Part shown: positions 33,750 to 41,418 of the stretch, one piece after another
How positions within the stretch are numbered: the stretch's first letter is position 1
How the letters are laid out: every line of letters starts with the position of its first letter
Assembly: GCF_036250695.1 (NCBI RefSeq)
Contig: NZ_CP109427.1
Location: 4,092,001-4,156,000 of the forward strand
Direction: 5' to 3'
DNA length: 64,000 bases
Source of the DNA: Streptomyces sp. NBC_01497
GTDB lineage: Bacteria > Actinomycetota > Actinomycetes > Streptomycetales > Streptomycetaceae
Program-made: the position numbers and the translations under genes
Notes under the pieces: generated by a model
What the model was told of the DNA's origin: nothing
Databases searched by the model: none
The model's input: only the letters and a program-made list of their open reading frames with translations

Positions 33750-34535
33750 CGGCGCCGGGATCTCCGCGTGGCGCTGGATCCAGGCGTGCATGGCGATCGC
33801 GGCCGCCGCCCCGGCGTTGATGGAGCGCGTCGAGCCGAACTGCGCGATGGAGCAGACCATCTCCGCGTGGTCGCGGGCCTCCTGCGTCAGCCCGGGCCCC
33901 TCCTGGCCGAAGAGGAGCACGCAGCGGCGCGGCAGCGCGGTGCGCTCCAGCGGCACGGCGCCGGGCAGGTTGTCGATGCCGATGACCGGCAGGCCCTCGG
34001 CCGCCGCCCACGCGGTCAGCTCGGAGGTGTCCGCGTGGTGGCGTACGTGCTGGTAGCGGTCGGTCACCATGGCGCCCCGCCGGTTCCACCTGCGGCGGCC
34101 GACGATGTGGATCTCCCGTGCCAGGAAGGCGTTCGCGGTGCGCACGACCGAGCCGATGTTGAAGTCGTGGCTCCAGTTCTCGACGGCCACGTGGAAGTCG
34201 TGGCGGCGGGTGTCGAGGTCGGCGACGATGGCCTCGCGCCGCCAGTAGCGGTAGGGGTCGGCCACATTGCGCCGGTCCCCGGCGGCGAGCAGTTCCGGGT
34301 CGTAGCGGTCGTCCTCGGGCCAGGGCCCGGGGTACGGCCCGACGCCGATCTCGGGGGCGAACCCCTCGTCGTACTGCGCCGGTTCCCCGGATCCCGTCCC
34401 ATCGGCCGGTCCGGCGGGGCTTCCGGCCACCGCTTCCGCCGCGTCCCGCGCCGTGGCCGCCTGTCGCGCGGGTCCCGCCGGTGCTGCCACCGCCACGGGT
34501 CCTGCCGTCTCCCGTGGCGGGCTCTCGCTGCTCAT
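33738..34535 (-). CDS. SpoU/TrmH-family RNA 2'-O-methyltransferase
   Basis: SPOUT-class enzyme using S-adenosylmethionine to methylate ribose 2'-OH in tRNA or rRNA. The trefoil-knot motifs are all visible in the last 160 residues: motif 1 NIGSVVRTANAF, motif 2 LLFGQEGPGL, motif 3 GSTRSINAGAAAAIAMHAW. The first 90 residues are Ala/Gly/Pro-rich and then acidic (GVGPYPGPWPEDDRYDPELL). The ATG at 34535 overlaps the stop of the HTTM gene (ATGA), so it is the last gene of a three-gene minus-strand operon. The modified nucleotide is unknown. Confidence 0.88.
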   Translation of the reverse strand: MSSESPPRETAGPVAVAAPAGPARQAATARDAAEAVAGSPAGPADGTGSGEPAQYDEGFAPEIGVGPYPGPWPEDDRYDPELLAAGDRRNVADPYRYWRREAIVADLDTRRHDFHVAVENWSHDFNIGSVVRTANAFLAREIHIVGRRRWNRRGAMVTDRYQHVRHHADTSELTAWAAAEGLPVIGIDNLPGAVPLERTALPRRCVLLFGQEGPGLTQEARDHAEMVCSIAQFGSTRSINAGAAAAIAMHAWIQRHAEIPAPPAP

Positions 34536-35833
34536 CCGACGAGGGTACGGGTCTGTTCCGGGGCACCGCTCCGCTGGCCGGGGACGGTGGAAGCCCGCCG
34601 TCCGCGCAGCCGCGTGCGGCCCGCCACGACCCGCCCGCCCAGCCACAGCAGGAAGCCCGTCGGCAGGAACACCGCGTCGGCGGTGATCATCGCGAGGGAG
34701 AAGAACGGCAGCCCCAGCAGCACGGCGATGCCCGCGTGCTCCAGCATCATCCCCACCAGCAGGAAGTTCTTGACGCGCCGGTTGACCAGCGTGAACGGGA
34801 AGGCGACCTGCACCATCACGGTGCCGTAGCTGAACACGAGGACGAACAGGCTGCTGGCGGCGAGCAGGCCGGAGAGCGCCGGCCACGGCGTGAAGTAGTC
34901 CAGTTTGAGCGGGTAGAACAGCGCGGTGCCGTCCTCCCAGCGCGAGCCCTGGATCTTGTACCAGCCGGCTGTCGAGTAGATGAGGCAGACCTCCACGGCG
35001 ATCACGAGGAGGGCCGCGTTGTGCATGAGGTTCGTGAGGACGTCGAGCAGGTTGCGCTCGTCGCTGCCGGGCGCGTAGCGGTTCACCACCCACCACAGGC
35101 CCTGCACCAGCCAGGCGCCCCACAGCAGGAGCGCCATCCACAGCTGGAGGTGGCCGGGGCCGGTGGCCGCGCCGACGGCGAGGACGGCGCCCATGGCGAC
35201 CCAGAGCAGCGGGCCCGTCCGGTCCGTGACCGCACGTACCCGCCCGTCGGCACCGCTGCCGGTCCCGGCACCGCTCGCGCCGTACTCACCGCCTTCCCGT
35301 TCCACATCGCGCGCCGCCCTGGCCGCACGGCGCGCGTCGAGCGACCAGACCTGCCCGCAGCGGGTGAAGACCAGGTAGATCGCCATGATGTGGATGACGT
35401 TGTCGCCGCCGTCACCGAGGAAGACGGAGCGGTTCTGCAGGGACAGCACGCCGGCCATGAAGACCACGGACAGGGTCCGGGTGCGCCAGCCGAGCATCAG
35501 CAGGAGGCTGGAGAGGATCGCGGCCGCGTACACGATCTCGAACCAGACCGCGCTGTTCGACCACATCAGCCCGGAGAACGCGCCGTTGCCCGCGATGAGC
35601 TGTTTGGCCAGCCCCCAGCTCCAGGGCGCGTCCGGCCCGTAGAGCTCGCTCCTGTGGGGCAGTTCGCGCAGCAGGAAGAGGAGCCAGGTGCCGGCGAAGC
35701 CGATGCGTATGACAGCGCTCTGGTGCGGGCCGAACGAGGTGGCGGTGACGCGCTGGACGGCCCGCGCGATCCCGCCGGTCCGCGGTTGTTGCGACGGGGG
35801 CGCCTCGGCGCCGACCGGTCCGGGAATGCTCAC
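34532..35833 (-). CDS. HTTM-domain (SdpB-like) integral membrane protein
   Basis: Membrane protein of 433 residues with the HTTM fold shared with vitamin K-dependent gamma-carboxylase. It opens with the family signature (SAVIRIGFAGTWLLFLLRELPHR and SELYGPDAPWSW) and has several hydrophobic helices (WFEIVYAAAILSSLLLML; FMAGVLSLQNRSVFLGDGGDNVIHIMAIY; WVAMGAVLAVGAATG; LHNAALLVIAVEVCLIYSTAGWYKIQG; YFTPWPALSGLLAASSLFVLV). A charged loop with ARDVEREGG lies mid-protein. The GTG start overlaps the stop of the DUF5819 gene by 4 bp. HTTM proteins paired with a small SdpA/DUF5819-like partner mature peptides in Bacillus (SdpB-SdpA); whether this pair does so is not known. Confidence 0.85.
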   Translation of the reverse strand: MSIPGPVGAEAPPSQQPRTGGIARAVQRVTATSFGPHQSAVIRIGFAGTWLLFLLRELPHRSELYGPDAPWSWGLAKQLIAGNGAFSGLMWSNSAVWFEIVYAAAILSSLLLMLGWRTRTLSVVFMAGVLSLQNRSVFLGDGGDNVIHIMAIYLVFTRCGQVWSLDARRAARAARDVEREGGEYGASGAGTGSGADGRVRAVTDRTGPLLWVAMGAVLAVGAATGPGHLQLWMALLLWGAWLVQGLWWVVNRYAPGSDERNLLDVLTNLMHNAALLVIAVEVCLIYSTAGWYKIQGSRWEDGTALFYPLKLDYFTPWPALSGLLAASSLFVLVFSYGTVMVQVAFPFTLVNRRVKNFLLVGMMLEHAGIAVLLGLPFFSLAMITADAVFLPTGFLLWLGGRVVAGRTRLRGRRASTVPGQRSGAPEQTRTLVG

Positions 35834-36813
35834 TTCGCCGCCTCCGTACCGCTCGCCACGCTGATGCCCGCGCCGGGCCCGCCGTCCTCGCCCGTCCCGG
35901 CGCCGGAGCCGCCCCGTGCCGCGACGACCGTCTTCGGCACGCCGCCGGGCACGTCACCGGGGCCCACCGTCCACCAGGGGAAGGTCCGGTAGAAGGTCCG
36001 GGTGTCGACGCGTTCCTTGGCGTACGCGGGCGGCGCGACGGCCGTGGTCGCCGAGCGGACCTCGATGCCGGTGAGCCGGCCCGGCAGGTGGTCCTTGCCG
36101 AACCTGAGCACGACGATGCGCCGCAGATACGCCTCGGACAGCTTGCCCCGGGAGCCGATCGGGCGCTCCTTCGCGTCGTGCGTCTGCGTGAAGTAGTCCC
36201 AGGCCCTGCGCAGTTCGTTCTGCTCCGTGTGGCTGGGCAGCGGGTTGTGCAGGATCGCCGCGCCGTCCTCGCCCGACAGGTCCCGCCAGCCGCTGACACT
36301 GCTCCGCCCCGACGCGTCCACGGTGTCGAACCGCGCCTGGACGTGGATGTTCTGCTGGAGGGGGTTGGGCGCGAAAAGCTTCCAGTTCTGCTCGAACTCG
36401 GGATTCACCCAGCGGTTGATCAGCTGTGCGTGCTGCTTGGAGACCGCGTTCGCCGGGGCGACGTAGAAGAAGACCATCGCCAGGTGCGTGCAGACGAGGG
36501 CCAGTGCGGCGACCAGGCCGACGCCCGCGACGATCCGGTAGCGGCGGGGCAGGCCCGCGATGCCCGGACCGGAGCGTCGCTGTCCCGTGCCGTCGGCTCC
36601 GTCCGCCGCCTCCGCGGCTCCTTCGGGTCCCGGGTTTCCTGCGGGCCCCGGAGCTGCCGCGGCGGGAGGTGAAGCGGGGCCGGTCACGCCGTGTCCGTCA
36701 GGTGCGCCGAGCGGCCGGGAAGGGCCGGGCGCGGGGGGTTCCGGCCCGTCCGACGTGTCCGGTACGACGGGCTTCCGTGCCCCGCCCGTACCCCGGTCCC
36801 CGTACGTATCCAT
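35830..36813 (-). CDS. DUF5819-family membrane-anchored protein
   Basis: 327-residue protein. It has a disordered Pro/Gly/Ala N-terminus of about 90 residues, one transmembrane helix (about 96-116, RIVAGVGLVAALALVCTHLAMVF) and an extracytoplasmic domain carrying the conserved segment NPEFEQNWKLFAPNPLQQN, then RFDTVDASG and W-rich strands near the end (FPWWTVGPG). The WxxFAPNP segment is reminiscent of the W-FF-x-P motif of SdpA proteins. The ATG start is at 36813. It overlaps the downstream HTTM gene by 4 bp, a strong sign of a two-component membrane complex. No small peptide substrate gene is evident nearby. Confidence 0.8.
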   Translation of the reverse strand: MDTYGDRGTGGARKPVVPDTSDGPEPPAPGPSRPLGAPDGHGVTGPASPPAAAAPGPAGNPGPEGAAEAADGADGTGQRRSGPGIAGLPRRYRIVAGVGLVAALALVCTHLAMVFFYVAPANAVSKQHAQLINRWVNPEFEQNWKLFAPNPLQQNIHVQARFDTVDASGRSSVSGWRDLSGEDGAAILHNPLPSHTEQNELRRAWDYFTQTHDAKERPIGSRGKLSEAYLRRIVVLRFGKDHLPGRLTGIEVRSATTAVAPPAYAKERVDTRTFYRTFPWWTVGPGDVPGGVPKTVVAARGGSGAGTGEDGGPGAGISVASGTEAAK

Positions 36814-36846
36814 CCCGCCCCGATCCGCCGCGCCACGCCGAGCCAG

Positions 36847-36855
36847 TTATCCACA
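36847..36855 (+). promoter_or_regulatory. DnaA-box 9-mer
   Basis: TTATCCACA, a perfect Streptomyces DnaA box in the DUF5819/paaA divergent region, 44 nt from the TetR operator. Confidence 0.6.
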
Positions 36856-36899
36856 GGGTTGACACCCTACGGGCCGTCGACCGACCATTGAAGTCCAGG

Positions 36900-36919
36900 A
36901 ACCGAACGATCGGTCGGTA
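36900..36919. promoter_or_regulatory. TetR operator upstream of paaA
   Basis: AACCGAACGATCGGTCGGTA ends 10 nt before the paaA start. It is the reverse complement of the paaH/paaN operator in 19 of 20 positions, with the ACCGA-N4-TCGGT core on the minus strand. Binding here would overlap the paaA promoter or translation start region and repress the paaABCDE operon. Confidence 0.8.
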
Positions 36920-36929
36920 GGGAGTCGCG

Positions 36930-37970
36930 ATGACGACGGTGGCGGGTGGGGCGGCCTCGGCCGGCAGGGGTTCTGCCGGGACGGCCGGGCACCCCGAGGG
37001 CGCTCAGGACGGTCAGGAGGCACAGGACGCTTTCCTGGCCGCTTTCGACGCGGCCGTGGCGGCCGAGGAGCGCATCGAGCCGCGCGACTGGATGCCGGAC
37101 GCCTACCGGGCGACGCTGGTGCGGCAGATGGCACAGCACGCCCACTCGGAGATCATCGGCATGCAGCCGGAGGCGAACTGGATCACCCGCGCTCCCTCGC
37201 TGCGCCGCAAGGCGATCCTGATGGCCAAGGTGCAGGACGAGGCCGGGCACGGCCTCTACCTCTACAGCGCGGCCGAGACGCTCGGCACCGGCCGGGACGA
37301 GCTGCTCGACAAGCTGCACTCGGGCCGCCAGAAATATTCGTCGATCTTCAATTACCCCACTCTGACCTGGGCCGACGTGGGCGCGATCGGCTGGCTCGTG
37401 GACGGCGCGGCGATCACCAACCAGGTGCCGCTGTGCCGCTGCTCCTACGGCCCCTACGCGCGCGCCATGATCCGCATCTGCAAGGAGGAGTCCTTCCACC
37501 AGCGCCAGGGCTTCGAGCTGCTGATGTCCCTGAGCAAGGGGACGGCCGCGCAGCACGCGATGGCGCAGGACGCGGTGGACCGCTGGTGGTGGCCGTCGCT
37601 GATGATGTTCGGCCCGCCCGACGACGCGTCCGCCCATTCGGCGCAGTCCATGGCCTGGAAGATCAAGCGGTTCTCCAACGACGACCTGCGGCAGCGCTTC
37701 GTGGACATCTGCGTCCCGCAGGCCCAGGCCCTCGGTCTGACCCTGCCCGACCCCGACCTCCGGTGGAACGAGGACAAGGGCGGCCATGACTACGGCGCGA
37801 TCGACTGGTCCGAGTTCCACGCGGTCCTGAAGGGCGACGGCCCGTGCAACGAGGAGCGCGTGGCGCGGCGCCGAGGGGCCCACGAAGAGGGCGCCTGGGT
37901 GCGGGACGCGGCCGCGACGTACGCGGCGAAGCAGGCGGCACGCGCGGACGAGAAGGCGGTGGCGGCATGA
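36930..37970 (+). CDS. paaA: Phenylacetyl-CoA epoxidase catalytic subunit PaaA
   Basis: Di-iron oxygenase subunit that, with PaaC, epoxidises the ring of phenylacetyl-CoA, the committing aerobic step. Diagnostic features: ferritin-like helical fold with [17 protein letters not shown] near residue 105, [12 protein letters not shown] near 187 and [16 protein letters not shown] near 217, which carry the Glu/Asp/His iron ligands. The first 40 residues are a Gly/Ala lead not needed for the fold. The ATG has GGGAG upstream. First gene of paaABCDE; it overlaps paaB by 4 bp. Confidence 0.96.
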   Translation: MTTVAGGAASAGRGSAGTAGHPEGAQDGQEAQDAFLAAFDAAVAAEERIEPRDWMPDAYRATLVRQMAQHAHSEIIGMQPEANWITRAPSLRRKAILMAKVQDEAGHGLYLYSAAETLGTGRDELLDKLHSGRQKYSSIFNYPTLTWADVGAIGWLVDGAAITNQVPLCRCSYGPYARAMIRICKEESFHQRQGFELLMSLSKGTAAQHAMAQDAVDRWWWPSLMMFGPPDDASAHSAQSMAWKIKRFSNDDLRQRFVDICVPQAQALGLTLPDPDLRWNEDKGGHDYGAIDWSEFHAVLKGDGPCNEERVARRRGAHEEGAWVRDAAATYAAKQAARADEKAVAA

Positions 37971-38257
37971 GCGAGCAGACCGAATGGCCCCTGTGGGAGG
38001 TGTTCGTGCGCGCCCGGCGCGGCCTGTCCCACACCCACGCGGGCAGCCTGCACGCGCCCGACGCCGAACTGGCCCTGCGCAACGCCCGCGACCTGTACAC
38101 GCGCAGGAGCGAGGGCGTGTCGATCTGGGTGGTCCCGTCCGCCGCGGTGACGGCGTCGTCACCGGACGAGAAGGACCCGTTCTTCGCACCGTCCGCGGAC
38201 AAGCCCTACCGGCACCCGACGTTCTACGAGATCCCGGACGGGGTGAAGCACCTGTGA
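37967..38257 (+). CDS. paaB: Phenylacetyl-CoA epoxidase subunit PaaB
   Basis: Small 96-residue accessory subunit of the multicomponent epoxidase; in the enteric complex it bridges PaaAC heterodimers. Recognisable by [45 protein letters not shown] and the C-terminal [18 protein letters not shown]. The start at 37967 is fixed by the ATGA overlap with paaA and the normal family N-terminus. Confidence 0.96.
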   Translation: MSEQTEWPLWEVFVRARRGLSHTHAGSLHAPDAELALRNARDLYTRRSEGVSIWVVPSAAVTASSPDEKDPFFAPSADKPYRHPTFYEIPDGVKHL

Positions 38258-38955
38258 GCGCCGCACTGGCCCTCGGGGACGACGCGCTGGTGCTGTCACA
38301 CCGGCTGGGGGAGTGGGCCGGCCACGCACCCGTGCTGGAGGAGGAGGTCGCCCTCGCCAACATCGCGCTGGACCTTCTCGGACAGGCCAGGACACTGCTG
38401 TCCCTCGTGGGCGACGAGGACGAGTTGGCCTACCTCCGCGAGGAACGCGCCTTCCGCAACCTCCAGTTGGTCGAGCAGCCGAACGGGGACTTCGCCCACA
38501 CGATCGCCCGCCAGCTGTACTTCTCCGCCTACCAGCTCCCCCTCTACCGCGAACTCGCCTCCGGGACCAGCGCGTTCGCGCCGCTCGCCGCGAAGGCCGT
38601 CAAGGAGGTCGACTACCACCTCGACCACGCGCGGCAGTGGACGCTGCGGCTCGGCGACGGCACCGAGGAGAGCCATGAGCGCATGCAGCGGGCCTGCGGC
38701 TCGCTGTGGAAGTTCACCGGCGAGCTCTTCCGGCCCGTGGAGGGGCTGGAGGTGGACCCGGCGGCGCTGGAGGCCGAATGGCTCCATTCGGTGGGGGACG
38801 TGCTGGAGCGCGCCACACTGACGGTGCCCGGGACGCCGAGGGCGGGCGGCTGGGCGGCGGGAGCCGGACGCGAGGGCCTGCACACCGAGCCGTTCGGGCG
38901 GATGCTCGCCGAGATGCAGCACCTGCACCGCAGCCACCCGGGGGCGACATGGTGA
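38254..38955 (+). CDS. paaC: Phenylacetyl-CoA epoxidase structural subunit PaaC
   Basis: Ferritin-like structural partner of PaaA, 233 residues. It carries the family segments LVLSHRLGEWAGHAPVLEEEVALANIALDLLGQARTLL and EVDYHLDHARQWTLRLGDGTEESHERMQ. PaaC lacks a functional di-iron centre but forms the substrate pocket with PaaA. The GTG start overlaps the paaB stop (GTGA), and its end overlaps the paaD start. Confidence 0.95.
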   Translation: MSAALALGDDALVLSHRLGEWAGHAPVLEEEVALANIALDLLGQARTLLSLVGDEDELAYLREERAFRNLQLVEQPNGDFAHTIARQLYFSAYQLPLYRELASGTSAFAPLAAKAVKEVDYHLDHARQWTLRLGDGTEESHERMQRACGSLWKFTGELFRPVEGLEVDPAALEAEWLHSVGDVLERATLTVPGTPRAGGWAAGAGREGLHTEPFGRMLAEMQHLHRSHPGATW

Positions 38956-39467
38956 CGCGCACCGCCGCCGAGACCGCACTGGAACGCGAGTTGCGCGGCG
39001 TCGCCGGAGCGGTGCCCGACCCGGAGCTGCCGGTGGTCTCACTCGCGGAGCTCGGTGTCCTGCGGGACGTACGCGTGTCATACGCACCCGACGGCCACCC
39101 CTCGGTCCGCGTCGAGCTGACGCCTACGTACACGGGATGCCCGGCGGTCGAGACGATGTCGGAGGACATCGAGCAGGCACTGCGCAGCCACGGCCAGCGC
39201 GATGTCGCCGTGGTCACGGTGCTGGCCCCGCCCTGGTCGACGGACGACATCAGCGAGGAGGGCAGACGCAAACTCGCCGAGGCCGGCATCGCCCCGCCCC
39301 GCCCGCGCGGGACGGACGGCGTGGTGGCGCTGTCCCTCACCGTCCGCTGCCCGCACTGCGGCTCCACGGCCACCGAACTGCTCAGCAGGTTCTCCTCCAC
39401 CGCGTGCAAGGCGCTGCGCCGCTGCACCGCGTGCGGGGAGCCGTTCGACCACTTCAAGGAGTTGTAG
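38949..39467 (+). CDS. paaD: PaaD, FeS assembly-type accessory protein of the epoxidase
   Basis: 172 residues with an N-terminal MIP18/DUF59 domain (ELRGVAGAVPDPELPVVSLAELGVLRDV; TPTYTGCPAVETM) and a C-terminal four-Cys zinc-ribbon (RCPHCGSTATELLSRF, then CTACGEPFDHFKEL). PaaD is needed for maturation of the iron-sulphur or di-iron centres of the phenylacetyl-CoA epoxidase. The ATG at 38949 overlaps the end of paaC by 7 bp, and the gene stops directly before the paaE ATG. Confidence 0.95.
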   Translation: MVTRTAAETALERELRGVAGAVPDPELPVVSLAELGVLRDVRVSYAPDGHPSVRVELTPTYTGCPAVETMSEDIEQALRSHGQRDVAVVTVLAPPWSTDDISEEGRRKLAEAGIAPPRPRGTDGVVALSLTVRCPHCGSTATELLSRFSSTACKALRRCTACGEPFDHFKEL

Positions 39468-40538
39468 ATGTTCCATCCGCTCCGGGTCAGCGAGGTCGAA
39501 CGCCTCACGGACGACGCCGTCGCGCTCACCTTCGAGGTGCCGCCCGAGCTGCGGGACCGCTTCCTGCACACGCCGGGCCAGCACGTCGCGCTGCGCAGGA
39601 AGGCCGTCGACGCAGCCGCACCCGGCGGCGAGATACGGCGCACGTACTCGATCTGCGCGCCCGCCGGGACCGAGCCGGTGCTGCGCGTCGGCGTGCGGCT
39701 CGTGGAGGGCGGTCAGTTCTCGACATACGCGTTCAAGGAACTCGCGGCGGGCGACACGGTCGAGGTGATGGAGCCGACGGGCCGGTTCGTGCTGGAGCCG
39801 CGGCCCGGCTACTTCGCCGCGATCGTGGGCGGCAGCGGGATCACCCCGGTGCTGTCGATCGTCTCGACGCTGCTGGCCCGGGAGCCCGAGGCGCGGTTCT
39901 GCCTGGTGCGCAGCGACCGTACGGTCGCCTCGACGATGTTCCTCGACGAGGTGGCCGACCTGAAGGACCGCTACCCCGACCGGTTCCAGCTGGTCACGGT
40001 CATCTCTCGGGAGGAGCAGCAGGCCGGGCTGTCCACCGGGCGGCTGGACCGGCAGCGGCTGGCTCAACTGCTGCCCGCGATGCTGCCCGTGGCGGACGTG
40101 GACGGCTGGTTCCTGTGCGGGCCCCTCGGCCTGGTGGCCGGCGCGGACCGGGCGCTGCGGGGACTCGGCGTGGACCGCTCCCGCATCCACCAGGAGATCT
40201 TCCACGTGGACGACGCTGCGGCCGGGACACCGGCCCTGGCCCCCTCCGCCCCGCCCGTGACGGGCTCCACGCTCACCGCGACGCTCGCCGGCCGCTCCGG
40301 CACCTGGCCGGTGAAGGACGGCGAGCCCCTGCTGGAGACGGTGCTCAGGTCGCGCGCGGACGCCCCGTACGCGTGCCGGGGCGGCGTCTGCGGCACGTGC
40401 AGGGCGTTCCTGGTCTCCGGCGAGGTCACGATGGACCGCAACTTCGCCCTGGAGCCCGAGGAGACGGACGCCGGCTACGTGCTGGCCTGCCAGTCGCACG
40501 CGGCGACGCCGGACGTGGAACTGGACTTCGACCGGTAG
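39468..40538 (+). CDS. paaE: Phenylacetyl-CoA epoxidase reductase PaaE
   Basis: NADPH-dependent electron-transfer subunit of 356 residues. An FAD-binding ferredoxin-reductase domain (RRTYSICAPAG near residue 62) is followed by an NAD(P)-binding domain (AIVGGSGITPVLSIVSTLL near 120; FLCGPLGLVAGA) and a C-terminal plant-type 2Fe-2S domain with CRGGVCGTC and the fourth Cys in ACQSHA. It reduces PaaA for oxygen activation. The ATG follows the paaD stop without a gap, with AAGGAG 6 nt upstream inside paaD. Confidence 0.95.
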   Translation: MFHPLRVSEVERLTDDAVALTFEVPPELRDRFLHTPGQHVALRRKAVDAAAPGGEIRRTYSICAPAGTEPVLRVGVRLVEGGQFSTYAFKELAAGDTVEVMEPTGRFVLEPRPGYFAAIVGGSGITPVLSIVSTLLAREPEARFCLVRSDRTVASTMFLDEVADLKDRYPDRFQLVTVISREEQQAGLSTGRLDRQRLAQLLPAMLPVADVDGWFLCGPLGLVAGADRALRGLGVDRSRIHQEIFHVDDAAAGTPALAPSAPPVTGSTLTATLAGRSGTWPVKDGEPLLETVLRSRADAPYACRGGVCGTCRAFLVSGEVTMDRNFALEPEETDAGYVLACQSHAATPDVELDFDR

Positions 40539-41013
40539 GGCCCGTCCGGCCCGCAGACCCGCCGGCCCGCCGGAGGTCCGGCCCGGGCGCCGTGCGACGG
40601 CGGGCCGCGCCCCCCATCGCGTGACGCGGCGCTCCCCATGACGTCGCGTCATGCGACAGCACCTCACCCGGCGTCGGATCAGCCTGCCCCGGAAGGGGCG
40701 GCCTCCGACGTCAGCGGCGATCCGGTGCCGGCGGTCAGGGGCGAGGCAATCCGGTGAGGCAATCCGGTACGGGGCACTGAGACGCGCGGCTCGCGCCGGG
40801 CACCGCTGCGAGGCGCCCCGGCGCGCGCGGCAGCCGCCGGGGCGTGCGGGGACGACCGGTGCCGGGGGCAACGGCGAGGGAGCCGGCGCCGGGGCGACCA
40901 CGGCACAGCTCGACAGGGACAGGGGCAGGGGCAGGGCGCGCGGCAGTCGGCTGAACCCGAAGGCCGCCGCCTGAACCCGGAGGCCCGCGGCTGAACCCGG
41001 AGGTCGCCCGAGG
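40539..41013. other. 475-base convergent spacer with inverted and direct repeats
   Basis: No supported gene. A perfect palindrome CATGACG-TCG-CGTCATG lies at 40637-40653. A 13-bp direct repeat GAGGCAATCCGGT occurs around 40742-40770, and three imperfect copies of a 20-bp unit starting CTGAACCCG lie at 40950-41008, next to the rhodanese stop. The spacer separates paaE from the convergent rhodanese gene and should contain a terminator, but no single hairpin is dominant. Confidence 0.5.
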
Positions 41014-41355
41014 TCAGAGGACGACCGCGGCCGAACCGCTGTCGGCGACCATGGGCCGGCCGACGCCGTCCCAGGCCATCATGCCGCCGTCCACGTTGAC
41101 CGCGTCCACGCCCTGCTGCACGAGGTACTGCGTGACCTGCGCCGACCTGCCGCCCGCCTTGCACACGACGTAGGCGGTGCGGCCGTCGGCGGCCTCTGAC
41201 ACCTCGCCGAAGCGGCCGACGAACTCGCTCATCGGCACATGCAGGGCGCCCTCGGCGTGGCCGGCGGCCCACTCGTCGTCCTCCCTGACGTCGACGAGGA
41301 AGGCGTCGGCGGGCAGGGCGTTGACGTCGACGGAGGGCAGTGCGGCGAAGCTCAT
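41014..41355 (-). CDS. Rhodanese-like single-domain sulphurtransferase
   Basis: 113-residue rhodanese domain. CH2A-type start FLVDVREDDEWAAGHAEGALHVPM, catalytic Cys65 in the loop CKAGGRS, and the closing GGMMAWDGVGRPM. Such proteins carry persulphide sulphur for cyanide detoxification, thiolation or sulphide signalling; the acceptor is unknown. The ATG start is at 41355 after a GAAAGAGAG-type stretch. It stands alone between convergent and same-strand genes. Confidence 0.92.
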   Translation of the reverse strand: MSFAALPSVDVNALPADAFLVDVREDDEWAAGHAEGALHVPMSEFVGRFGEVSEAADGRTAYVVCKAGGRSAQVTQYLVQQGVDAVNVDGGMMAWDGVGRPMVADSGSAAVVL

Positions 41356-41418
41356 GAGTGATGCTCTCTTTCCCGGTTCGGCCCTGTCCTGGTTCCGGTC
41401 CGGGCCTCTCCTTCGAAC

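Noticed and set aside
40207..40216. Further parS sites at other CACGTG hexamers (for example in paaE, and near 10013, 25135 and 54435)
   Set aside because: Their flanks do not match GTTT...AAAC; only 17396 and 22782 do.
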